A stretch of 38,495 nt of DNA from Bacteroidaceae bacterium. GTDB lineage: Bacteria; Bacteroidota; Bacteroidia; Bacteroidales; Bacteroidaceae. Shown here piece after piece: positions 17,401 through 25,500 of the stretch. The stretch covers positions 1 through 38,495 of the forward strand of contig JAFWPH010000025.1 of the NCBI GenBank assembly GCA_017509605.1, in the 5' to 3' direction. The first letter of the stretch is position 1; each line of letters begins with the position of its first letter. Below the pieces are notes generated by a model. The model did not search any database. It saw only the letters and a list, made by a program, of their open reading frames with translations, and was not told the origin of the DNA. The position numbers were made by a program, and so were the translations under genes.

Positions 17401-17729
17401 CCACATTCACAGGAACGGGCACAGAGGTGGACGAGGGAAGCGAATACCCCCTGGGCTGGCAACTCGTGAGACTTGAGCCTGTGAAGGTGAAGAAGGGCGA
17501 GACTCTTACCGTTTCGCTCACAACTACAGGCACCTCATGGTGGAGCGCAGACCACTTCGCACTGACTGTCGATGATCCCGAGACCGTCGGCATTCAGTCG
17601 CCAATTGCCAATGATAGGCCTGCTACCTTAGACAATAGGGTTTACGACCTCAGCGGACGGCTTGTGGATCCAGCCCACTTGCGCCCTGGCATCTATATCG
17701 TTGGCGGTAGGAAGGTGGTTGTGAAGTGA
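14403..17729 (+). CDS. Secreted multidomain GH128-like glycoside hydrolase
   Basis: This 1108-residue protein has a signal peptide (about 1-20). Residues about 21-165 resemble a beta-trefoil (ricin or fascin-like) sugar-binding domain, and a further beta-rich region runs to about 360. The catalytic part (about 370-625) matches the 'glycosyl hydrolase catalytic core' group that includes GH128: acid/base candidate Glu434 in SINEPEH and nucleophile candidate Glu535 in WITEWNYG, with FVAFHAYWG between them. Two beta-sandwich domains follow (about 725-875 and 905-1060), then a C-terminal tail with YDLSGRLV and GIYIVGGRKVVVK. Known GH128 enzymes cleave beta-1,3-glucan, but the arabinofuranosidase next door suggests another plant polysaccharide. 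The GH51 gene starts 51 bases downstream. Confidence 0.75.
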   Translation: MRRFLGLLFAMSLALNVVAAGFTPGKEYYIALNIYDKYLGDNEAQDGPALSAFGTQSNPDSYVFVAEDCGTSGYVYLKQKSSGKYLAASTSNSWSVTFQSKVSNTDAFKWMAVVGLNGYIRNKKNTSARLGIDGGKKGSDYVSVYYDKHQGSHASFRIIPATSQNIVEAEQAYVSEVYQNDYGISEVDYIQLNGQTVDRSDRVDIHIAHTEKPIISGKVNLGSKDTWLIFDNITPSDVISSYLKYVTIEGATATKGKNCRVAIYLNGAVVIPVPQSPFTAYTEKGQGGESFNLSVDSHTNLGKNSNTMRSFTLKRGYMATIASGTSGSGYSRVWVADHADLQVDLPQALDLRVSSVFVKEWQYVSKKGWCSTNGNSKIATEMEKIRGTWFYTWSADRSSTDNYEYIPIRGHIYWPSMSQINGHKNATAALSINEPEHSEQHESNDCSCGGVISAWKACTLNNDFLASGARIGSPAPTDAFYLTEFIGHIDDMAYRCDFVAFHAYWGPNEANGTVSWYNQLKAIYDKTKRPIWITEWNYGASWTAAITSDHYETERKNIQAITELLDTCSFVERYAIYNWDSDWYRWMISKDDGWVTPAGQVYRDNRSTFAYKASMQPVPKWWKPSVKTPSMVVTGSFTTELFNFEITNENTDYTQTLVIQCSTDGKNWTDIYEVTDRQLFEKSTVKVSGVSLQGITPTDQFQVVVTTTLGDKVVSGGVTCGGLLSNPQINTESKSNVPGWTCTKEAQNGYTKNDSGDTYLEVWNPKAEEMKFDYYQELTGLESGVYRLTANVFNSTNGVEGATVNGAVGLYAQTTNQLYFAPVTTDSELNTDEVTMVDKIIVTDGNLKVGVRNIGVMTARWAGADNFNLVYLGKANQVLEGETAQQVRKQYDAVIAGMLTENEDGSLDATRFLYNPDADNGTSFGWTVSNVGFNSGEGYDGIKENKYFDKWSASEYTSSLEQTVTDLPAGAYTLSAMLRSNSTHTLTLTATASSGQKSTTTFTGTGTEVDEGSEYPLGWQLVRLEPVKVKKGETLTVSLTTTGTSWWSADHFALTVDDPETVGIQSPIANDRPATLDNRVYDLSGRLVDPAHLRPGIYIVGGRKVVVK

Positions 17730-17780
17730 GAAGAAACGACGGATAGAAATGAATGACAATAACAAACTAAAATTTTATAT

Positions 17781-19328
17781 ATGAAGATAATCTTATTATT
17801 CGCTGCTTTTGGCTTCTCGATGAGCGTTGCAGCCCAGAAGACCTCAACTGTCACGGTACATGAGACAGAAGGCAAGAATGTGATTCCAAAAGAAATCTAC
17901 GGACAGTTTGCCGAACATCTCGGCACATGCATTTATGGCGGACTGTGGGTAGGTCCAGAGTCGAGCATCCCCAACACCAACGGCTACCGCAACGATGTGC
18001 TTGGCGCATTGAAGGACCTGCATGTACCCGTACTCAGATGGCCTGGAGGTTGCTTCGCCGACACCTACCACTGGCGCGACGGCATTGGCCCACGCGAGAA
18101 CCGTCCCACCATGATGAATAGCAACTGGGGCGACACAAAGGAAGACAACTCTTTCGGCACCCATGAGTTTCTCAACCTCTGCGAGATGCTCGACTGCGAA
18201 CCCTATGTCAGCATGAACGTGGGCAGTGGAACTGTACAAGAGACCGCGGAGTGGGTAGAGTACATGACCGCAGAGAACGGCCCTATGGCTGAACTGAGGA
18301 AGAAGAACGGTCGTCAGAGCCCATGGAAGGTGAAGTATATCGGAGTTGGAAACGAGAGCTGGGGATGTGGCGGAAGCATGCGTCCTGAGTATTATGCCGA
18401 CCTCTACCGACGTTACGCTACCTATTGCCACAATTGGAGCGGAAACAAACTCTACAAGGTGGGAAGTGGTGCCAGCGACTATGACTATGACTGGACTGAA
18501 GTGCTGATGAAAAACGTCGGCAACCGAATGGATGGTCTCTCTCTTCACTATTACACTTGCATTGGCTGGAACGGCAGCAAAGGCTCGGCCACAAAGTTCG
18601 AACCCGAAAATTACTATTGGGCTCTCGGCAAGTGCCTCGGTATCGAGGAGGTGCTGAAGAAGCATATCGACATCATGGACAAGTACGACCCACAGAAACG
18701 CGTCGATCTGCTTGTTGATGAGTGGGGAACATGGTGGGACGAGGAGCCAGGAACACACCCAGGTCACCTCTTCCAGCAGAACACACTCCGCGACGCTTTT
18801 GTGGCATCACTTTCTCTTGATGTGTTCCATCGTTATACCGACCGTGTGAAGATGGCCAACATCGCGCAGATCGTCAACGTCCTGCAGTCGATGATTCTCA
18901 CCAAGGACAACAAGATGGTGCTCACGCCAACTTATTACGTGTTCAAGATGTATAATGTGCACATGGACGCCACTTATCTCCCAACAGAGGTAAGTGCGGA
19001 GGAGCGTTCCGTGATGAACGAGCGGGGTGGGGAGCGCACCTTCAAAATGCTTGACGCCACTGCCAGCCGCGCTACCGACGGCACCATCAACGTGTCGCTC
19101 TCGAACGTGGATCTCGACAACAGCAATACTGTTACTGTCAACTTCGACAAACCCCTTGGCAAGAACGCCACTGCCAAGATCATCACTTCCAAGCGAATCG
19201 ACGACTTCAACTCTTTCGAAAAGCCCGATGTGGTCAAGATGGAGGAGTTCAAGGACTTTAAGGTAAAGGGCAACACCCTCACCGTGAAGATGCCGGCAAA
19301 GAGTATCATCACCATCTCGGTGAAATAA
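17781..19328 (+). CDS. Secreted compact GH51 alpha-L-arabinofuranosidase
   Basis: The 515-residue protein is of the compact bacterial AbfA type but begins with a signal peptide (about 1-18, ending VAAQ), so it is exported. Motifs are YGQFAEHLGTCIYGGLWVG, VLRWPGGCFADTYHWRDGIG, acid/base Glu192 in GVGNESWG and nucleophile Glu314 in LVDEWGTWW. After allowing for the signal peptide, these positions agree with known intracellular GH51 enzymes. The C-terminal beta-sandwich is intact, ending in MPAKSIITISVK, and there is no sorting tail. It should remove arabinofuranosyl side chains or terminal units from arabino-oligosaccharides. It follows the GH128-like gene with a 51-base gap and is closed by a terminator, so the two likely form one operon. 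Confidence 0.93.
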   Translation: MKIILLFAAFGFSMSVAAQKTSTVTVHETEGKNVIPKEIYGQFAEHLGTCIYGGLWVGPESSIPNTNGYRNDVLGALKDLHVPVLRWPGGCFADTYHWRDGIGPRENRPTMMNSNWGDTKEDNSFGTHEFLNLCEMLDCEPYVSMNVGSGTVQETAEWVEYMTAENGPMAELRKKNGRQSPWKVKYIGVGNESWGCGGSMRPEYYADLYRRYATYCHNWSGNKLYKVGSGASDYDYDWTEVLMKNVGNRMDGLSLHYYTCIGWNGSKGSATKFEPENYYWALGKCLGIEEVLKKHIDIMDKYDPQKRVDLLVDEWGTWWDEEPGTHPGHLFQQNTLRDAFVASLSLDVFHRYTDRVKMANIAQIVNVLQSMILTKDNKMVLTPTYYVFKMYNVHMDATYLPTEVSAEERSVMNERGGERTFKMLDATASRATDGTINVSLSNVDLDNSNTVTVNFDKPLGKNATAKIITSKRIDDFNSFEKPDVVKMEEFKDFKVKGNTLTVKMPAKSIITISVK

Positions 19329-19334
19329 TTCATC

Positions 19335-19375
19335 AGAGTGTTCCGAATAGCTGTTCGAGCTGTTGGGAACACTCT
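19335..19375 (+). terminator. Terminator after the GH128-like/GH51 pair
   Basis: Arms AGAGTGTTCC (19335-19344) and GGAACACTCT (19366-19375) pair perfectly. An inner AGCT/AGCT stem shortens the loop, and TTT follows the outer stem. It lies 6 bases after the GH51 stop codon and before the ATPase gene. Confidence 0.65.
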
Positions 19376-19404
19376 TTCAAATACGAATCTTCTGATTCAA
19401 ATCA

Positions 19405-22272
19405 ATGCCTAAACTAAAATATAAAGGACTGACAGACCAGCAGGTGAAGGAGAGTCGCGCCCTTCATGGAAGCAATGTCCTCACACCTGCTAAAAAGGAG
19501 TCTTTGTGGAAACAGTATCTGGAGAAATTCAGCGACCCGTTGATCATCATTTTATTGATAGCGGGTCTGCTGTCTGTCGGTATATCTTTCTATGAGTACC
19601 AGTGGCTGAATGAAGGCAGCCAGGTATTCTTCGAACCCGTAGGCATCTTCATGGCTATCTTGGTAGCTACTGGACTTGCCTTCTATTTCGAGTATAAAGC
19701 CAATAAGGAGTTTGATGTCCTCAACCAAGTCAATGACGAGGAACCAGTCGTGGTGGTGCGCAATGGACGCATCACCACCATTCCACGGAAAGATGTTGTG
19801 GTTGACGACATCATCATCGTACATACCGGCCAGGAGATTCCGGCCGATGCTGAACTGCTGGAGACCGTGACTCTTCAAGTGGATGAATCCACGCTCACGG
19901 GGGAGCCTGTCTGCCATAAGAGCGCGGACAAGAAAGATTTCGACAGCGAGGCAACCTTCCCCACCAACCATCTGATGAGAGGAACGAAGGTGATGGAAGG
20001 GCATGGAATAGCCCGTGTCTTTGCAGTAGGCGACGCCACCGAAAACGGAAAGGTCTTCGAGGCCGTGCAGATTGACAACAGCGTCAAGACACCGCTCAAT
20101 GAGCAGTTGGAAAAGTTGGGGTTGTTGATCACCAACTTCAGCTATATTGTCGCAGCGCTCATTATCGTGGCTAAACTTGTAGTGTACCATGATTTCGCTC
20201 CGCTCTCATGGCTGATTGCCGTGCCGGTAGTGACGTTCTTCTACTTGCTGATTTGGCGCTTCCCGAAATGGAAACGCTCCACGCGAATCGCTACAATTGT
20301 AGCTTTTTTCATCATTTTTATAGCAAGTGTTTATTGGATACACGACATCGTTCCTACCAGAAATGATGATGACATTTCTGCTTTGTGGGCCTATACTCTG
20401 CAAACCATCATGATTGCTGTCACGCTCATTGTGGTGGCCGTGCCTGAGGGACTACCCATGGCGGTGACTCTCTCTTTGGCCTATTCCATGCGGAGCATGC
20501 TCAAGACCAACAACCTCGTGCGGCGTATGCATGCCTGCGAGACGATGGGCGCGACAACCGTGATCTGCACCGACAAAACCGGAACGCTTACCAAGAATCA
20601 GATGCAGGTCTATCAAGTAAGTTTTCCCGGATTATCCCGGAATGACGGCGAAACCGGAAAATCTGGCTTGTCAGATGATGATGCCTTGAGCCTGCTGATT
20701 GCTGAGGGAATGGCGGTGAATACCATCGCTCAGCTTGATACTTCTCCTGACGGAACGGTTGATGTGCTGGGCAGTCCCACAGAGGGCGCATTGCTGTTGT
20801 GGCTGCGTGAGAAAGGTATCAGTTATGCCACTTTGCGTGAGTCTGTCGCGCTTCTTGGTGAGATTCCTTTCACGACTGAGCGTAAGTATATGGCGACTTG
20901 GGTGCAGAGGAGTGACGGTCAACAGGTGTTGTATGTGAAAGGCGCGCCGGAGATTGTGCTCGGACTCTGTAGCGGTGTTGTAGCAGGTATGTCCAGAGAA
21001 GAGATTCAGGATACTCTTCAGCAATATCAGGCACAGGCCATGCGCACGTTAGGCTTCGCTTATCAGTTTGTAGAAGAGGGTGAGGTCGTTATCAGCAACG
21101 GTGTGCTCCGTGCTCCGCGTCTTGAGTTTCTTGGCATCGCTGCAATCAGCGACCCCGTAAGGGAAGATGTCAAGGATGCGGTCAACGATTGTCTGGGCGC
21201 TGGTATTCAAGTGAAGGTTGTCACGGGCGACAATGCAAGGACGGCTGTTGAGGTGGCGCGTCAGATTGGTCTTTGGACCGAAGATGATGACGAGAACCAG
21301 GTTATCACGGGACCGGAATTTGAGGCGTTGAACGAGGACGAGCTCCTGAATCGGGTCATGGATCTCAAGGTCATCGCCCGCGCCCGCCCGATGGACAAGA
21401 AACGGCTTGTAGAGGCTTTGCAGAGGCAGAACCAGGTGGTGGCAGTCACGGGTGACGGCACCAACGACGCACCAGCTCTCAAGGCGGCCCATGTGGGACT
21501 GTCGATGGGCAACGGCACATCGGTGGCCAAGGAAGCATCTGATATCACCATTCTCGACAACTCCTTCTCCAGCATTGGTCGTGCGGTGATGTGGGGCCGT
21601 TCGCTCTATCGCAACATCCAACGTTTTCTGCTCTTTCAGCTCACGGTTAATGTGGCGGCATGCCTCATCGTGCTTGTGGGCGCCTTCATGGGAACGGAGT
21701 CACCGCTCACAGTCACGCAGATGCTGTGGGTCAACCTCATCATGGACTCTTTCGGAGCTATGGCGTTGGCCTCGTTGCCACCTGATCCCAAAGTGATGAA
21801 AGACAAACCGCGGAGCAGGATGGCTTCCATCCTCGACAAGGGGATGATGCAGGAGATTCTTGGTGTCGGCCTGTTCTTCTTCGCCATGTTGTGTGTTTTC
21901 CTCTATATTTTCCAACATGCCGACATCACTTGTATGGCCGACCTGCTGACTGTCCGTCCTGGAGCGAAAGACCATCTCTCGGCCTACGAGCAGACATTGC
22001 TCTTCTCCATCTTCGTCTGGGCGCATCTCTGGTATATGTTCAATGCGAGGGCGTTCCGTTCGGGGGGAAGCGGACTCGACCTTGACTTCAAGGGCTGCCG
22101 TGGATTCTGGATTATTTTCACGATCATTGTGGTGGGGCAGTTCCTTATCGTAGAGGTCTTCTTTGAGTTTTTCAACTGCGTCCCCATGTTGCTGAAGGAT
22201 TGGATCATCATCATCCTTTCCACCATGCCAGTGATGCTGGTCCGCGAGGTATGGCATCTCATCCGCCGCTGA
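19405..22272 (+). CDS. P-type calcium-transporting ATPase, PMCA-like
   Basis: This 955-residue P-type (P2B/PMCA-like) ATPase should export Ca2+ across the inner membrane at the cost of ATP. The phosphorylated residue is Asp390 in CTDKTGTLT. Other hallmarks are DESTLTGEPV (actuator), VPEGLPMAVTLSLAYS (membrane helix 4), KGAPEIVL, VTGDNARTA, TGDGTNDAPALK (hinge) and MLWVNLIMDSFGAMALAS (helix 6, with Asn and Asp ligands). An N-terminal cytosolic region (residues 1-45) precedes the first helices, and the C-terminus ends with four helices and no calmodulin-type tail. Between helices 3 and 4 there is an extra hydrophobic stretch (about residues 270-320) that looks longer than usual. The gene is preceded by a terminator and ends before a hairpin, so it is probably transcribed alone. 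Confidence 0.93.
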   Translation: MPKLKYKGLTDQQVKESRALHGSNVLTPAKKESLWKQYLEKFSDPLIIILLIAGLLSVGISFYEYQWLNEGSQVFFEPVGIFMAILVATGLAFYFEYKANKEFDVLNQVNDEEPVVVVRNGRITTIPRKDVVVDDIIIVHTGQEIPADAELLETVTLQVDESTLTGEPVCHKSADKKDFDSEATFPTNHLMRGTKVMEGHGIARVFAVGDATENGKVFEAVQIDNSVKTPLNEQLEKLGLLITNFSYIVAALIIVAKLVVYHDFAPLSWLIAVPVVTFFYLLIWRFPKWKRSTRIATIVAFFIIFIASVYWIHDIVPTRNDDDISALWAYTLQTIMIAVTLIVVAVPEGLPMAVTLSLAYSMRSMLKTNNLVRRMHACETMGATTVICTDKTGTLTKNQMQVYQVSFPGLSRNDGETGKSGLSDDDALSLLIAEGMAVNTIAQLDTSPDGTVDVLGSPTEGALLLWLREKGISYATLRESVALLGEIPFTTERKYMATWVQRSDGQQVLYVKGAPEIVLGLCSGVVAGMSREEIQDTLQQYQAQAMRTLGFAYQFVEEGEVVISNGVLRAPRLEFLGIAAISDPVREDVKDAVNDCLGAGIQVKVVTGDNARTAVEVARQIGLWTEDDDENQVITGPEFEALNEDELLNRVMDLKVIARARPMDKKRLVEALQRQNQVVAVTGDGTNDAPALKAAHVGLSMGNGTSVAKEASDITILDNSFSSIGRAVMWGRSLYRNIQRFLLFQLTVNVAACLIVLVGAFMGTESPLTVTQMLWVNLIMDSFGAMALASLPPDPKVMKDKPRSRMASILDKGMMQEILGVGLFFFAMLCVFLYIFQHADITCMADLLTVRPGAKDHLSAYEQTLLFSIFVWAHLWYMFNARAFRSGGSGLDLDFKGCRGFWIIFTIIVVGQFLIVEVFFEFFNCVPMLLKDWIIIILSTMPVMLVREVWHLIRR

Positions 22273-22295
22273 CCTTCATGGACGATATAAATACG

Positions 22296-22325
22296 ACAAC
22301 CGCCTGGGAGATCCCAGGCGGTTGT
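22296..22325. terminator. Hairpin between the ATPase gene and the opposing peptide gene
   Basis: Arms ACAACCGCCTGGG (22296-22308) and CCCAGGCGGTTGT (22313-22325) pair over 13 bases with a 4-base loop. Placed between convergent genes, it can end transcription from either side. Confidence 0.75.
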
Positions 22326-22334
22326 GTGTTGAAG

Positions 22335-22547
22335 TTAACGCAAAGCGTAAATGGACCCCTCCCGTTCATTCCAGAAGTCATCTTCGGCGGTGTTGCGGGC
22401 GTTGCCTGAAGGATCGATGAATCCCCCTTGATCCTTACCTCCGTAGTCCATTCCGTGTCCTGAGCTGTTCACACCCGTCTGCGAAATGATCTCTGCCATT
22501 TGCATTGTGATGACTTCAAGTTCTGGTTTCAAATAATGTCTGCTCAT
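22335..22547 (-). CDS. Small 70-residue peptide, YxKPExEV type
   Basis: The peptide starts with a conserved-looking segment HYLKPELEVI (residues 4-13) and an amphipathic stretch MAEIISQTG. The middle is rich in Gly and Asn, and the end is charged and aromatic (EDDFWNEREG). There is no cysteine and no hydrophobic signal peptide. Similar short peptides with an N-terminal Y-x-K/Q-P-x-x-E-V signature are common in Bacteroidetes, often next to surface-protein genes, but I know no function. It lies 19 bases after the giant surface-protein gene on the same strand, in an apparent operon. The spacers before this gene and before the giant gene share an AAAACAG sequence 8-13 bases ahead of the start codon. 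It may be a structural, signalling or precursor peptide. Confidence 0.7.
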   Translation of the reverse strand: MSRHYLKPELEVITMQMAEIISQTGVNSSGHGMDYGGKDQGGFIDPSGNARNTAEDDFWNEREGSIYALR

Positions 22548-22566
22548 AGTTATATCTGTTTTATTA

Positions 22567-25500
22567 TCATTTTACAAACACTTTTCTTCCATCGACGATA
22601 TAAACACCCTTAGGCAACTTGCTGATGTCTGGGTTCTTGCCGATAAACACCCCTTGGAGGGTATAGACGCCTTCCGCCATTTTGCCCGCGTCGATGGCCT
22701 TGATGGCGGTGATATCGTCATCGATGTTGATGCGTATTCTGGCATCGGCATCCGACAAGTCGTCGAGTACATCACTGAAATCGAAGTAGGCACGGAAGGC
22801 CTTCATCTTGGTCTGGCCAGTGGAGTAATAGAACTTATTGGCGTTGAGGAACAACATATTGTTGGGTACGACCGTTTCCGCCACGTAGGTACCGATGAAT
22901 TCACTCCATAAGTTGTTTGTTCGGGTTATGGTAGCCACCTTTGGCACCTCCACTGGTTCGATATCCACTGCGTAGGCATTGAATGAGGTGAAGGGTTTCG
23001 TGACAGCGATCAGATAAGGATGGTTGGCCTCGATGGCTTCCACCGAAGTGAAGTTCACGTCGATGCCTACTATGTGGTTCTTATCATCTTTCGTCACATT
23101 GTATCCAGTGAAATCCAGGATCTGGACATCATCGCCGAATTCCGACTTCACTTGCACGCTGTTCATCGTGAAGGGCAGGCATAAGGTGTTCCATTCGCCC
23201 GTCTTCAATTTACGCTTCACGGTCACCTCTACCTCCTCTTCGGCCGTTGGAGGTACGGTGGAGAGTTCATCGAGTACCACCTTCTTCAGGTCCTTCTGCT
23301 GTGTCCAGGTCAGTTGTCGTCCGTTCTTGCCAGGGAATCCTTCTGTGTCGTGGATGTCGGCAGTCTGGATGGTGAAGACGTAATAGCCGTTCTTGAAGGT
23401 GTAGGGCGTCACATCGAAGGCGAAAGTCGTTTCATTCACTATCGTGATGTTAATGTCTTCAATATCCACTTTCTTTCCTTGGCACTGCAAGGTGATGCAT
23501 GAGGCGTTCACATCCTCTTGAACGACAGGTTTGTTGAATGTCACTGTCACGGTGTTGACCGGAGTCTTGAGTACCTCCTCCGTGTTTTGGTCTGCCACGA
23601 TGCTCTCCACATCGAGGGTGGTCTCAGCTTTGTCCTCGAAGGTGATGAGGTATGACTCTGAAACGGAGTTTACCGAATCCACGAAATGAATGAGGTTCTC
23701 TTCGAGCGGATCCTTACCGTCTCGCAGTGTGACGTATGTCTGCCAGAAGTTGCGTGGTTCCACTTCCTTACCATCGCTGATTCTGGTCACGGACTTGATG
23801 GCCTGTTGTCCCTGTGTGGGGTCGGTCAGGTTGCCGTAGATCCAGTTGCCCGCGATTTGCGGATGGATGGTTAGTGTATAGGTGTCGTCTCCGTTATCCA
23901 CCATCTCGTTGGCCACCGCAGCAAGTACATCGTAGTCCCGTCCGTCCGTTTTGTAGATATGGTCGGCCATGTCGTCGCCGTCAGGTGTGTCGTTGGTGAG
24001 GAAGGCGAAGTCTCCCTTGTCGTCGCGCACGCTTCGGATCAGTTCCTTGATGCTGACGCTGCTGATGAGCGAGAGATTGGGATTGTCGTAACTGGTGAGG
24101 TGGGTGTAGTTCACGTCGTATTTCGTGAAGTGTCCGAGCTGGCTCGACTTCAGCCACCACTGTACCACGGAGTGTCCACCGGCTATGATGTTGCCGAGGT
24201 AGTTGACGATGGTCTCGCCCAGTGCGAGGGTCTTGTCCTCGCCGTTTATCTGTGAGCTCTCGATCTCGAAGTCAATGAGCAGTCCTTTCTCGTTGTCGAT
24301 GATTTCTGGTTGCTTGGTGCTGAATCGAACGTTCTTGGCCATGCCCTTGCCGATGTTGCGCAGCAGGAGCGAGAACTCAGCCTCTTCCGAGGGTTCCACC
24401 ACGTCGGGTGTCAGGGTGTTGTCGCCCAGGACATCGCGCTGCATGAAGTAGGTCAGTTCAAGGTCGGGCGAAGGACAGACGGCCAGTGTCACGGGGTTGA
24501 GTGTCCGTTTCACGGTCTGTCCGTTGTAGGGATCCACGTAGGTAAGCGTTCCGCCGAAGGAGTAATATACAGTATCCTCGGGAGCGGCGTACTTGGTGGG
24601 TATGAAGCGGATGGTGGCTGTTCCCGTCTGCTTCGGTCCTAATGTCCATGTGCCGTCAGACTGCACTCCGAAGTTGTTGAGGCTCTCGTTGTTGATCTGG
24701 AACTCGTGCGAGGTGGCCACGTTGCCGTCGGGGTCGGTGACGACGATGTCGAGTTTCATATCCGTCATGGTGTCTGTGTCGTTGCCGTTGTACACCTCAA
24801 GCGTTCCGAGGAAGGCCTGGCGAGTCAGTACCATCTGCTGTTCGAAGCGCAGGCTGATGGTAGCGCAGACGGTTTGGGCCGCAGAGTTGATGACCTGAAC
24901 CATATTGTCGATAATAGCTTCCGACAGCCAGTCATTGAGGTCTTCCGCGCCCAAGTCGATGAAGTAGTTTTGGATATCGACCATTGCTTTTAGATCGTCA
25001 TTGATTTTTTCAAGACTCTCCATGTCGTTGCCAGCCATACGGTTGTTGTAGCGGTCAACGAAAGCTCGCAGCGTGGTTTCGCTCATGCACTCAGGACGCC
25101 ACCACTCCAATTCCTCACGAGTGTAAGTCCGAGATTCCAAGGTGTCAATCAACTGCATCAAGTCGAAGAACGAAACATCAGTCCAATCGGGTTCTGAACC
25201 AAATGCCAGTTGTATGAACTCTATCTTATACTGATAGTATTGTTTCACAAACTCCACTTTCTCCAACATATCTGTCATATACGAGGGAAGTGGAATGTCA
25301 GCCTTGCGTAGGGAGGGTTTACGAACATCACCCAGAGAGTGTCGCTCCGCCACCTCTTTCTCGTTTCCCTCTACACCTTTAACACGATCGCATACATGCA
25401 GGAATCCATTGATGACATTCAAGCCATCCATTGCATAACCTAAGTATTTGATTTCCTTACTTGCCGTGGTCGCTAATCCTGAAATCCATTCACTGTCGAA

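Noticed and set aside
17844..18767. A 307-codon minus-strand frame inside the compact GH51 gene
   Set aside because: Antisense to conserved GH51 motifs; no recognisable domain.
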